Part shown: positions 30,358-38,944 of the stretch, piece after piece
How positions within the stretch are numbered: position 1 is the first letter of the stretch
How the letters are laid out: each line of letters starts with the position of its first letter
Source: DASQDN01 sp963833675
GTDB lineage: Bacteria > Acidobacteriota > Terriglobia > Bryobacterales > Bryobacteraceae
DNA: 64,000 nt
NCBI GenBank assembly: GCA_963833675.1
Contig: CAWHYW010000031.1
Span: 124,001-188,000, forward strand
Direction of reading: 5' to 3'
Notes under the pieces: generated by a model
The model's database searches: none
What the model was told of the DNA's origin: nothing
What the model saw: only the letters and a program-made list of their open reading frames with translations
Program-made: the position numbers and the translations under genes

Positions 30358-31929
30358 TTATTCAATTTCTTGCGGATTATTGAATAACACTGTCAATTTT
30401 ATGGCTCCGTGCCGGTACTGGGGAAAGTTTAACGCAGTCCGGTCGCCGGGATCCAAATTCGATGCTGTATCGTCGGGCGGGAAGAGGACCAGTGAATTCA
30501 GAAAAGCGATGAGATCGCTGCGAACGGTAGAAGACAGGGACGCAAACGCGTCCCGCGCCGATTGCGCTTCGCCGCCGTGCCGCAGGATCACCTGGCTGAG
30601 ATTGATGCTCCTGCCGTCATGGCCATATGGGGCCGATGTCCCAACTCCCCAAAGCGGAGTGGTCATTATCTCGGTTTGCAGCGATCCGTCGTAATTACGC
30701 TCGTAGAAATTCGGCCCCAGGTCGTGACGCTTGAAGTCCGTGAAGATGTTCTTGACCAGAAATGGCTTGAGAGCGGGGACCTTCAGCGGCGGCAACCCGG
30801 TTCCGTCATCGATGGTCTTGAGCAAAGGTGTCGCGGTAGCGAATAGGCTATTGAGATTGCCCTTGTCCGGATCGTAAACCGTCTCGACGTCAGCGACGCG
30901 GCGGTCGCGATCGATTTGCAAGTCGGCGATATGGCACCTCGCGCAGCCGATGCGATCGAATGCGGCTTTCCCGGCAGTCGTCTGGGCCGTTTGTTCGTAT
31001 ACCGCAGGCTTGAAGTAGTTCAGCAGATAGAACTCGAGATAGTCGACGATCGCGGTTGAGATCTGATTCCGGACGGGCTGGCCTTGCGATACCGGAGTCG
31101 GATCGGCGTCGGGCGGAACCTCTACGGTGTCGAGTTTGCCATTCAGTGTCATGCCTGCCGGAGTGACACAGTGCCATCCTCCCGCAGCGGATGTGACCTC
31201 GGGGTCCAGCGCCTGCAGACCCATTTCGTTGTTCAGAGCGCCGATAACGAACTCGCGGATCGACATTGTGCCGCCGTGCGCGAAGAACGGTCGAACGCGC
31301 AGATCCGTGTCGACCCCTTGCACGCGCGAGAAATCTACTTTGCCGTCCGGCATTGCCGTGATCGCGCCATAGGAGATTCCTTTGCTCAACAGGGGGGCCG
31401 TTACCGGAGATCCGGTGAGGCGCGCCTGCGCGATCGCCTGATCGCGTCGCTGCCGTAGCTCGGCCGTAATCTCGTCCGCGAGCATTTCCTTCAGACCGAG
31501 TCCGAACAGGTGCGGGGCGTCGCGGCTGTCGGGACGGGTAACGACGTCACCGCCGAATCCGGCGGAACCGCGCGGCCTGCCGTGGCACGCGGCGCAGCTA
31601 TCGCTCGAGCCCGCTCCGATACCGAGATTTTGGGCGATATCACCGGACCCATCGCGTACATAGGGGCCCTCGCCGTCCTGCCGCTGGAACTTGCGTTGAA
31701 ACAACTGACGGCCTCGGCGAATCGCCCGAAAGGGATCGCGAGCGATCAGGTAGGCGGAAGAGTTCGGGGTCTTGGTGTCTCCCCGGCCGGCTCCGATCTG
31801 TTCGGCCAACGACTTCGCGATGCCTTCCTCAGCCGCGTTAGGAGCTTTCGTTTTATCAATGAGTTGGCCCGAAGCGCACGTCGATACAAGAATGCCGTAT
31901 GCAATTCCGCGCAGAACAGATAACTTCAT
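30358..31929 (-). CDS. Exported di-heme c-type oxidoreductase (peroxidase-like)
   Basis: An intact 523-residue protein with a Sec signal ('MKLSVLRGIAYGILVSTCAS'). Two heme sites: CAACH at about residue 112 ('DSCAACHGRPRG') and CARCH near residue 345 ('GCARCHIADLQ'). The C-terminal 'GHDGRSINLSQVILRHGGEA' is typical of the di-heme cytochrome c peroxidase/MauG-like superfamily (the 'di-haem oxidoreductase, putative peroxidase' group). It probably acts in the periplasm on peroxide or on a redox protein. It lies 50 bases after the oxidase subunit IV gene, in the same direction. Its last codons form half of a perfect 9-bp inverted repeat (30358-30366 and 30379-30387), AT-rich and of uncertain meaning. 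Confidence 0.85.
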   Translation of the reverse strand: MKLSVLRGIAYGILVSTCASGQLIDKTKAPNAAEEGIAKSLAEQIGAGRGDTKTPNSSAYLIARDPFRAIRRGRQLFQRKFQRQDGEGPYVRDGSGDIAQNLGIGAGSSDSCAACHGRPRGSAGFGGDVVTRPDSRDAPHLFGLGLKEMLADEITAELRQRRDQAIAQARLTGSPVTAPLLSKGISYGAITAMPDGKVDFSRVQGVDTDLRVRPFFAHGGTMSIREFVIGALNNEMGLQALDPEVTSAAGGWHCVTPAGMTLNGKLDTVEVPPDADPTPVSQGQPVRNQISTAIVDYLEFYLLNYFKPAVYEQTAQTTAGKAAFDRIGCARCHIADLQIDRDRRVADVETVYDPDKGNLNSLFATATPLLKTIDDGTGLPPLKVPALKPFLVKNIFTDFKRHDLGPNFYERNYDGSLQTEIMTTPLWGVGTSAPYGHDGRSINLSQVILRHGGEAQSARDAFASLSSTVRSDLIAFLNSLVLFPPDDTASNLDPGDRTALNFPQYRHGAIKLTVLFNNPQEIE

Positions 31930-31979
31930 AAGTCCCCCCGAATGCTAGTGACCGACGGGGGAAGCCGCGTTACATAAGG

Positions 31980-32516
31980 TTAGTGCTTGCTGGTCGCGGG
32001 ATTGGTTTTGCCCGTGGCTGCGCCGCCATAGGATCCTTCCGGTGATGCTCCCGGAATAACCGGACCGCCGCCGGACGGACTCATCGCGCCAGGGGTACCA
32101 TGACCGACCGATGGAGCGAGCTGCCCGTCTTTCGGTCCCAGCTGCGGACTCGCTGGAGGAGGAGTCTTCAAGTTGGTGGGTTCCAACATGGGACGGGCTG
32201 TCTGGTCCGTATAGCAGCCGATCAGAAACAGGCCCAGAAAGAACAGGGTGCTGCAGAAAATAATCGACGTCATGGGCTTATCCCAGCGCAGATGCATGAA
32301 GAACAGAGCGACGAGCGATCCTTTGATCGAGGCAATAAGCATTGCAATGATCACGTTTGTCATCCCGCTGCCCCAATCAATAGTGGAGGCGAGGATCGTG
32401 ATGACGGTGAGGACAAGCAGCGCCGCCAATACGGCTCCGTAGACTTTCGGACCGCCATGAAGGTGCTTTTCTCCCTCATGCGCGTGTGAGTGGGCGGGAT
32501 TTGTAGTCAGAGCCAT
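31980..32516 (-). CDS. ctaF: Cytochrome c oxidase subunit IV with long disordered tail
   Basis: A 178-residue membrane protein with a His-rich start ('HSHAHEGEKHLHGG') and three predicted membrane helices (about residues 25-100), including the family motif 'GSLVALFFMHLRW'. The last about 75 residues are Pro/Gly/Ala-rich and probably unstructured, much longer than usual for this roughly 100-residue family. It is the last gene of the oxidase operon, 6 bases after subunit III, and probably stabilises the oxidase. Confidence 0.85.
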   Translation of the reverse strand: MALTTNPAHSHAHEGEKHLHGGPKVYGAVLAALLVLTVITILASTIDWGSGMTNVIIAMLIASIKGSLVALFFMHLRWDKPMTSIIFCSTLFFLGLFLIGCYTDQTARPMLEPTNLKTPPPASPQLGPKDGQLAPSVGHGTPGAMSPSGGGPVIPGASPEGSYGGAATGKTNPATSKH

Positions 32517-32522
32517 AGGAAT

Positions 32523-33218
32523 CTACTTGATCAAATACAGCAGCGGGAACAGATAAATCCAGATCAGATCGACCAGGTGCCAGTACAGGCCGACGAGATC
32601 CACAGGCGCGTAATATGTCGGATCAAACGTGCCTTTACGGGCTTTCAACAGCACCCAAGTGATGGCGACCATTCCGCCCAAGATGTGTAGGCCGTGGAGG
32701 CCGGTCATCATGAAGTAGAAGCTAAAGAAGATGAACTGATTCGGAACCGCATCGCCTTTGTGCGAATAATACATGCCCGGCAGCAGCCCCTCGTGCCACT
32801 TGTGGCTGTACTCGATGTATTTCACTCCAAGGAAGATTGCGGCGCAGATCAGAGTGATTACGAGATAAATCTGCAGCGCCTTCTGTTTGTTGGTAGCGGC
32901 CGAGTGGACCGCCATCACCATCGTGAAACTGGACACTAGGAGAACGATCGTGTTCAACGCGCCCAGACTTTTGTCGAGGTGGTGGTGCGCTTCGAGGAAC
33001 GCCTGCGGGTGCGCCGACTGCATGAGAGCAAAGCCCACGAACAACCCGCCGAATAGCAAAACTTCCGTCGCGAGGAACAGCCACATGCCGATCTTCGTGG
33101 CATCGAACTGTTGCTCAAAAGTCGCGAAATGGTGCTGCAGCCGCGGATCGTGCTCGGCGTGGTGCTCGCCGCGCTTATCTAGGTGGTGATCGTGATCAGC
33201 CGTGATGGACTGGTTCAT
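32523..33218 (-). CDS. ctaE: Cytochrome c oxidase subunit III
   Basis: A 231-residue membrane protein with the subunit III signatures 'GMWLFLATEVLLFGGLFVGF' and 'MTGLHGLHILGGM' and a last 'LYWHLVDLIWIYLFPLLYL'. The N-terminal 30 residues are rich in His ('DHDHHLDKRGEHHAEH'), unusual for this family. It overlaps the end of subunit I by 23 bases. As in other A-type oxidases it should support proton uptake and stability of subunit I. Confidence 0.93.
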   Translation of the reverse strand: MNQSITADHDHHLDKRGEHHAEHDPRLQHHFATFEQQFDATKIGMWLFLATEVLLFGGLFVGFALMQSAHPQAFLEAHHHLDKSLGALNTIVLLVSSFTMVMAVHSAATNKQKALQIYLVITLICAAIFLGVKYIEYSHKWHEGLLPGMYYSHKGDAVPNQFIFFSFYFMMTGLHGLHILGGMVAITWVLLKARKGTFDPTYYAPVDLVGLYWHLVDLIWIYLFPLLYLIK

Positions 33219-34833
33219 CTAACTTTGGCCTCTCGGGTCGGTAATCATACGGTCCATGTCTCAGGACGGGGTCGAAATCAAAATTGTGCTGGGTTGGAGG
33301 AGACTGGGTCTCCCATTCAAGTGTGCGGCCACCCCAGGGATTCTTGGGCGCATCCATCGGCTTGCGGAAGGTCGCCAGCAGATAGGCCGCGGTGAGGAAC
33401 AAGCCCGCTCCCAGGATCCACGAACCCACTGTCGAAAGCTGGTGCAGAGTTTGAAATTGGGGCAGGTAGTTGTAGTAACGTCGCGGCATGCCACGCGTAC
33501 CCAGCAGGAACTGAGTAAAGAAGGTGACGTTGAAGCCGATGAAGACCAGCGCGCATGCGACACGAGCAAGTTTCTCGTTGTACATGCGGCCGAACATCTT
33601 CGGCCACCAGTAGTGCAATCCGCCCAAGAAGGCAATCACGGTGCCGCCCATCATCACGTAGTGGAAGTGGGCCACGATGAAGTAGGTGTCGTGCAGGTGA
33701 ACGTCCACTGCAAGCGCGCCCAGATAGATACCCGTCAGTCCACCGATGGAGAACAGCATAAGAAACGAGATCGCATAAAGCATCGGAGCGCGGAGATCGA
33801 TCGATCCGCGATACATCGTCGCGAGCCAATTGAATACTTTGACGGCTGAGGGGATCGCGACCAGGAAGGTCAGGAACGAGAAGATCGCTCCGGCAAGCGT
33901 CGACTGGCCGCTGATAAACATGTGGTGGCCCCAAACCAGGAAGCCGACAATGGCGATTGCGACGGAAGAGAATGCGATGGCGCGATAGCCGAAGATTGTT
34001 TTCTTTGAGAAAACGGGAATGATCTCGGAGATGATCGCGAATCCGGGCACGATCATGATATAGACCGCGGGATGCGAATAGAACCAGAAGAAGTGCTGGA
34101 ACAGAACCGGATCGCCGCCGAGCTTGGGATCGAAAATGCCGATGTGGAATGCGCGCTCCATCGTTAGAAGCAGCAGCGTGATTCCCAGAACCGGCGTTGC
34201 CATCACCTGGATCAGGGCAGTGGCGTACATTGACCACACGAATAACGGGAGTTGGAACCAGCCTTGTCCTGGAGCACGTAGCTTGTGCACCGTCGCGATG
34301 AAGTTCACTCCGGTGAAGATGGAGCTGAATCCTAGCACGAACGCCGCCATCACCATGAGACCGACCGCCCCACCCGTGGTTGTCGAATATGGCGTATAGA
34401 AGGTCCAGCCGGTATCGACTCCGCCAATCACGATCGAAGTCACGGCCATTAAAGCGCCCACGACATAGATGTAATAGCTCAGTAGATTTAGCCTTGGGAA
34501 CGCAACATCTTTGGCCCCCAGCATGAGGGGCAAGACGAAGTTACCGAGAGCCGCGGGGACCGATGGAATGATGAACAGAAACACCATGATCGCGCCGTGA
34601 AGCGTGAACACCTGGTTGTATGTCTCCGCCGTCATGATCGTCTGCTTCGGTGTCAGCATCTCGATGCGAATCAGCAGCGCGAGAATGCCTCCAATAAAGA
34701 AGAAAAACAGGATGCCGGCGAGATACATGATCCCGATGCGTTTATGGTCGACAGTGGTCAACCAGCTCTTCAGGCCTTTTGGCGTGTTGAGGTAGTTTTC
34801 CCCTACCGCGTGATGGGTTTGTACAGCTTCCAT
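33196..34833 (-). CDS. ctaD: Cytochrome c oxidase subunit I, A2-type (YS motif)
   Basis: A 545-residue heme-copper oxidase catalytic subunit with about 12 membrane helices. 'HGAIMVFLFIIPSVPAALGN' carries a low-spin heme ligand, 'WFYSHPAVYIMIVPGF' holds the CuB His and the cross-linked Tyr, 'WGHHMFISGQ' the other CuB histidines and 'DTYFIVAHFHYVMMGG' the remaining heme ligands. The sequence YSHPAVY replaces the usual HPEVY: the Glu of A1 oxidases is absent and Tyr-Ser precede the His, which is the mark of A2-type enzymes such as those of Thermus and Rhodothermus. It reduces oxygen and pumps protons. Confidence 0.95.
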   Translation of the reverse strand: MEAVQTHHAVGENYLNTPKGLKSWLTTVDHKRIGIMYLAGILFFFFIGGILALLIRIEMLTPKQTIMTAETYNQVFTLHGAIMVFLFIIPSVPAALGNFVLPLMLGAKDVAFPRLNLLSYYIYVVGALMAVTSIVIGGVDTGWTFYTPYSTTTGGAVGLMVMAAFVLGFSSIFTGVNFIATVHKLRAPGQGWFQLPLFVWSMYATALIQVMATPVLGITLLLLTMERAFHIGIFDPKLGGDPVLFQHFFWFYSHPAVYIMIVPGFAIISEIIPVFSKKTIFGYRAIAFSSVAIAIVGFLVWGHHMFISGQSTLAGAIFSFLTFLVAIPSAVKVFNWLATMYRGSIDLRAPMLYAISFLMLFSIGGLTGIYLGALAVDVHLHDTYFIVAHFHYVMMGGTVIAFLGGLHYWWPKMFGRMYNEKLARVACALVFIGFNVTFFTQFLLGTRGMPRRYYNYLPQFQTLHQLSTVGSWILGAGLFLTAAYLLATFRKPMDAPKNPWGGRTLEWETQSPPTQHNFDFDPVLRHGPYDYRPERPKLDEPVHHG

Positions 34834-34868
34834 GAAGTTAGGTCCCTTACGATTATAGAGCGCGTACC

Positions 34869-35810
34869 CTATTTTAAAGACTTGATGAATTCTATTACGC
34901 CCAGAACTTCGCGATCCCGCAGCAGACCCTTGTAGGTCGGCATGATCGGCTCGAAACCCTGGACAACATGCGCTTGCGGGTCCATAACCGATTGACGGAC
35001 GTAGTTCTCATCGACTACTGCAGAAGTTCCGTCCGCAAACGTGTGGGTCTGACCCCAAATCCCTTTCCAACTTGGTCCTTGGCCGCGTGTGCCGTCGAGA
35101 GCGTGGCATGTGGCGCAGCCGCGCGCGTCATGCACCATTGCTCCCAACTCTTTCAGCGGCATTTTGTTCATTTCTTCGTCGCCTTCAACGAGCCACTTCT
35201 GATAGGCGGCATCATCGTCGACGTGGATCCTCGCCATCATGTCCGAATGTCCCTTGCCGCAGTATTCGGCGCAAAGGACCTGATAAATTCCCGGTTTGGT
35301 GGCCTCGAACCACTCTTCCGTATATCGGTTCGGCAGGACATCTTTCTTAATTCGGAATGCCGGGACGAAAAAGCTGTGAATCACGTCTTCGGAATTCATG
35401 ACCAGGCGAACCGGCCGGTTTACCGGCACATGGAAATCGTTCAGCGTACGCATCCCGTCCGGATACTCGAACTGCCATACCCACTTCTTCGCGGTGATCT
35501 GAATCTCAATGGCGTTCGCCGGCGCGATCTGAGCTCTGACGTAACCATGGAAGCCCCAGAAAAAGATACCGATCAGGATCAGTAGCGGAACGACGCTCCA
35601 CGTAATCTCCAGAAGATTGTTGTGAGTAATATGCGGCGTGATTTCGTTATCCGAGCGTCTTCGGTAGCGCTTGATGAAGACAATGATCAACAGCACAATC
35701 AGGCCGAAGAAAAACGTGTTCACCGCGCTGATGAACATGAACAAGTTGTCGATGTTCGGCGCCAGTGTCGAGGCCTGCTGGCCCAGCATCCATTCGCGAA
35801 TCCAGTTCAT
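34869..35810 (-). CDS. ctaC: Cytochrome c oxidase subunit II with fused cytochrome c domain (caa3-type)
   Basis: A 313-residue protein with two N-terminal membrane helices (about residues 25-95) and a cupredoxin domain with the CuA centre: His in 'VIHSFFVPAF' and 'CAEYCGKGHSDM'. A cytochrome c domain follows with CATCH in 'GCATCHALDG' and a likely Met ligand in 'PIMPTYKG'. It accepts electrons at the fused heme and passes them through CuA to subunit I. Its start overlaps the sco stop by four bases (ATGA), so they are translated together; 35 bases separate it from subunit I. Confidence 0.95.
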   Translation of the reverse strand: MNWIREWMLGQQASTLAPNIDNLFMFISAVNTFFFGLIVLLIIVFIKRYRRRSDNEITPHITHNNLLEITWSVVPLLILIGIFFWGFHGYVRAQIAPANAIEIQITAKKWVWQFEYPDGMRTLNDFHVPVNRPVRLVMNSEDVIHSFFVPAFRIKKDVLPNRYTEEWFEATKPGIYQVLCAEYCGKGHSDMMARIHVDDDAAYQKWLVEGDEEMNKMPLKELGAMVHDARGCATCHALDGTRGQGPSWKGIWGQTHTFADGTSAVVDENYVRQSVMDPQAHVVQGFEPIMPTYKGLLRDREVLGVIEFIKSLK

Positions 35811-36655
35811 TTTACGGTAGCCACTCCAGACGGCAGAGAGTTGTTACGATCCCGCCGGAACAGAAAACCTAAGACGATTCCCATACAAACAACCATCAAC
35901 ACGCCGCCCAATTTCATAATGTTCCGGGCAAACGGCACGTACCCTTTTGCTTCCGAATCGTAATGGAAGCAGAACAGCAACAACTTGTCACCCACAGTGC
36001 CCAACTTGCCTTCGGAAGCCTCCGTCAGGCCGAGACGCAGATCACGTTCCTTGAACTTCACGCCGTATAAGTACCGGGAGATTCTTCCGTCCGGGGTCAG
36101 CATCATGATTGCCGCGGTATGCGCCCACTGCTCGGTCTTTGCGTCCCAGCGATATTGAAATCCAACCTCATCGGCGAGCCGCTTCGTATTTCCCTGAAAA
36201 TCCGTCAGGAAATGCCAACCTTGTTGCGCCGACTGCCTATCGTAGGTCTCAAGGTAAAACTTCTTTTTCGCTCGCGCGAGATTGAATTGCTCTTCCGGCG
36301 CGATGCTGATGGTAACGATCTCGAACTCTTTTCCCGCGGTCCAGGCCAACTCGCGAAGCGCGGCGGTCTGCCCGTTCAATAGCAGGTTGCACAGCATCGG
36401 GCAGCGGTAATAGACAAAATTCAACAGGACCGGCTTGCCCTTCTCGAAAAATTGCCGCAACGGAACCTGGTACCCGCTTTCGGCGGTGAACTGCAAATCC
36501 AGGTTTACCTTCTGACCGATATGCTCGACCACATCGACCCCGACGAGTTCCGGGGGCAACTCCTCATCTCGGGCCTGCAGGCTTGGCGCGATGGCCAAGA
36601 CCAGAAGCGCTATGGCGACCTTATTTATGCTCCCTCGGCGCTGGTAATTGAACAT
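35807..36655 (-). CDS. Sco1/SenC-type copper chaperone
   Basis: A 282-residue thioredoxin-fold protein with an N-terminal signal or anchor (about residues 10-28), the copper-binding pair in 'YYRCPMLCN' (Cys85, Cys89) and the third ligand in 'QWAHTAAI' (His179), plus an added C-terminal membrane helix ('GGVLMVVCMGIVLGFLF'). It probably delivers copper to the CuA site of CtaC, encoded immediately downstream. The 5' end overlaps the preceding gene by 35 bases. The C-terminal anchor is a variation seen in some act/cta operons. Confidence 0.93.
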   Translation of the reverse strand: MFNYQRRGSINKVAIALLVLAIAPSLQARDEELPPELVGVDVVEHIGQKVNLDLQFTAESGYQVPLRQFFEKGKPVLLNFVYYRCPMLCNLLLNGQTAALRELAWTAGKEFEIVTISIAPEEQFNLARAKKKFYLETYDRQSAQQGWHFLTDFQGNTKRLADEVGFQYRWDAKTEQWAHTAAIMMLTPDGRISRYLYGVKFKERDLRLGLTEASEGKLGTVGDKLLLFCFHYDSEAKGYVPFARNIMKLGGVLMVVCMGIVLGFLFRRDRNNSLPSGVATVK

Positions 36656-37127
36656 TGGGACTACTTTTTTGACCGCTTTCCTGCGCGGCGTTCGCCGCCG
36701 CTGCGCCGGGCTGAGAAACAGCCGGACTTCCTGCCGCAGCCAATTCGGCAGCGGTTTTTACATGGGAAGGAGCCGTAGGATAACGCGGATGGTTCTCCGC
36801 CGCATCCCTGGCGACCAGTTGCATTGCCTGGTCGATGGGTATCCTCACGGTTCCTTTATCTTTCTCGATGTACGAGTAGTGCGTCAGTTCCCACTGTTCC
36901 TTGTTGCGGAGATCCTGCAACTGCCAGTTGGGTTGAGACAGCACACGCGTGTACTCTTCGTTCTCATACGTAAGCTGGTAGTAATTCTGGATACCGATAC
37001 CGATCAGCGCCAGAAACACAACCGTCACCGCCATATAGATAGCGATAGCCCGGCTCTTTGGCTCAGTATGGTCGTAACTGACCGGATGATCGCCGTGCGG
37101 AATTTCTTCTCGATATTCGCTATGCAT
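36621..37127 (-). CDS. Single-pass membrane protein of the act operon, unknown function
   Basis: A 168-residue protein with one membrane helix (about residues 30-50, 'IYMAVTVVFLALIGIG'), a periplasmic middle ('QPNWQLQDLRNKEQWELTHY', 'IPIDQAMQLVARDA') and an Ala/Pro/Gln-rich tail. It overlaps actF upstream by 8 bases and sco downstream by 35. Similar small anchored proteins occur between actF and the oxidase genes in related operons. It may link the two complexes or help assembly; that is inference. I do not assign a symbol. Confidence 0.75.
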   Translation of the reverse strand: MHSEYREEIPHGDHPVSYDHTEPKSRAIAIYMAVTVVFLALIGIGIQNYYQLTYENEEYTRVLSQPNWQLQDLRNKEQWELTHYSYIEKDKGTVRIPIDQAMQLVARDAAENHPRYPTAPSHVKTAAELAAAGSPAVSQPGAAAANAAQESGQKSSPNVQLPAPREHK

Positions 37128-38319
37128 TCTGGAAACTCAACGACTGCTCGAATCGCGGATCGCCGATCGGCATCAACGCATGGGCTCGCATTCTCGACCA
37201 GAAGACCAGGCCGAGCGCGCTCATTGGCGCAGCCACGCACACAATGTCCAGCCAGTGCGGAGCTATGCCCTTTGGATAGAAGTTCGGCATCACCTGCCAG
37301 TAGAAATCGACATATTGGATGACCAGGAACCAGATGGCCATCAGGACAAGGGGCCGAATCTTCCGCTTGCTCGACCGGAACACGAGCACGAGAAACGGGA
37401 AAACGAAATGCCCGAACAACAGGAGGGCGCTGATCCAACTCCAGTTGCCCTCAAACCGCTTCAGGAACCATTCGGTTTCTTCAGGGATATTCGCGTACCA
37501 GATGAGCAGGTATTGCGAGAACGCGATGTACGCCCAGAAGATCGTGAGCGCGAACATCCATTTGCCGAGGTCGTGATAGTGCTCCATGTGAACGGTCTTG
37601 CGCAGCACCCCCTTTTCCCGAAGGGCTACCATGATCAGCAGCCAGAGTGCCATGAAAGCAAACGCTCCGCCGGCGAAGCAGTACAAGCCGAAGATCGTGG
37701 AGTACCAATGCGGATCAAGCGACATGCTCCAATCGAACGATGCGAGCGTTCCGCTCAGGATCAGCATCAGCAGGCCAGGCGCGCACCAGCGTGAGATGGT
37801 GTGCATCTGATCGAGACTTTTCGTTTTGTCCTGCCGTACGGAGTTTTTGTAGATCCGGGTTGCCCAAAGACTCCAGAGCAGGAAGTAAATCACCGTTCGG
37901 TAAGTAAAAGATGTTGGATTCAACCACGACTGCTTGGCTCGAAGCACGGCGTTATGCGCTGCCGCTCCCGGGTGCGCCCACTCGTAGAGCGTGCCGATCC
38001 CAAGCAATACGGGAATCGCAAGAATCAGTCCGAATGGAATGGTTACAACCATGTTCTCGACAACGCGACGCATGGTGACGCTCCACGCCGAGCCGGTAAG
38101 AAACATGACCATCAGAAAGAACAGTGCGCCGAGCACAATGAAGATGCTGAACAAGAAGCCAACAAGATAAGACTGGAAAAAGCGCGTCGGATCAAGTACG
38201 TATCCCGCGATCGCGCCGATCCAACTAAGTAAAGCTACGAAGGCGATCGCGTTGCGTCCGCGCGTCCAAAGCGCCGGATCCATTTGATAGTCGTGAATAT
38301 CTGTTGCGTGCTGTATCAT
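37120..38319 (-). CDS. actF: Alternative Complex III subunit ActF (quinol-binding membrane subunit 2)
   Basis: A 399-residue protein with about ten membrane helices, related to ActC/NrfD. Recognisable segments are 'FLMVMFLTGSAWSVTMRRVV', 'LASFDWSMSLDPHWYSTIFG' and 'FWAYIAFSQYLLIWYANIPE'. In Alternative Complex III, ActC and ActF are the two quinol-side membrane subunits. It follows actE by 16 bases and overlaps the next gene by 8. Confidence 0.92.
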   Translation of the reverse strand: MIQHATDIHDYQMDPALWTRGRNAIAFVALLSWIGAIAGYVLDPTRFFQSYLVGFLFSIFIVLGALFFLMVMFLTGSAWSVTMRRVVENMVVTIPFGLILAIPVLLGIGTLYEWAHPGAAAHNAVLRAKQSWLNPTSFTYRTVIYFLLWSLWATRIYKNSVRQDKTKSLDQMHTISRWCAPGLLMLILSGTLASFDWSMSLDPHWYSTIFGLYCFAGGAFAFMALWLLIMVALREKGVLRKTVHMEHYHDLGKWMFALTIFWAYIAFSQYLLIWYANIPEETEWFLKRFEGNWSWISALLLFGHFVFPFLVLVFRSSKRKIRPLVLMAIWFLVIQYVDFYWQVMPNFYPKGIAPHWLDIVCVAAPMSALGLVFWSRMRAHALMPIGDPRFEQSLSFQNA

Positions 38320-38335
38320 CGGTTCGGGCTTCCTG

Positions 38336-38944
38336 CTATTTCAGCTCCGCTTTTCTCACTTCGGGAACGTCTGCAACCGTCGCGCTCGAGGTCCGCTGGA
38401 GCGCGCGAACATAGGCCACAATTGCCCAGCGGTCACGAGAGACGATTTGATATTTGTACGGCGGCATCGACCGGCGGCCATTAGTCATTACATTGAAAAT
38501 CTCGCCGTCGTTCATGTCCTTGACGCGAGGTTCCTGCAGGTTGGTCGGTATCCAGGTCGCGCGCTGAGCTACGATCCCGCGGCCCTGACCGGTTCGATCG
38601 TGGCACGGAGAGCAGTAGGTATTGAAGCGGCGCTGCCCGTTATGCAGAAGCTCGGCGTCGACCTTCAGCGGGTTGCGGCCGATGTACATGTTGTTCTCTA
38701 CGCCGGTGTTGAAAACGTCAGTGTTCGACAACGACCCGATCGCGACTGTTCCTTCGACCGGACGGAGGCTGGACCGAGCATCGGAAAAGATCGGGTGTCC
38801 ACCTCGAAAAGTTCGATCTCCCTGCGGCTCGTAGCGGCCCTGGTAATCCATGTCAGGGATGAACGAGATTGGGGATTCACGGGACGTCTGGCGCATACAG
38901 CCTGCGAGAAGCAATGAAGCGGCGAGGAAAATCGCGATTTTCAT
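38336..38944 (-). CDS. actE: Alternative Complex III subunit ActE (monoheme cytochrome c lipoprotein)
   Basis: A 202-residue lipoprotein (signal with lipobox 'LLLAGC' at about residues 11-16) carrying one heme site, CSPCH ('NTYCSPCHDRTGQGRG'), and a likely Met ligand in 'MPPYKYQI'. ActE passes electrons from the ActA hemes toward the cytochrome domain of the oxidase. Its start overlaps the actD stop by four bases. Confidence 0.93.
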   Translation of the reverse strand: MKIAIFLAASLLLAGCMRQTSRESPISFIPDMDYQGRYEPQGDRTFRGGHPIFSDARSSLRPVEGTVAIGSLSNTDVFNTGVENNMYIGRNPLKVDAELLHNGQRRFNTYCSPCHDRTGQGRGIVAQRATWIPTNLQEPRVKDMNDGEIFNVMTNGRRSMPPYKYQIVSRDRWAIVAYVRALQRTSSATVADVPEVRKAELK

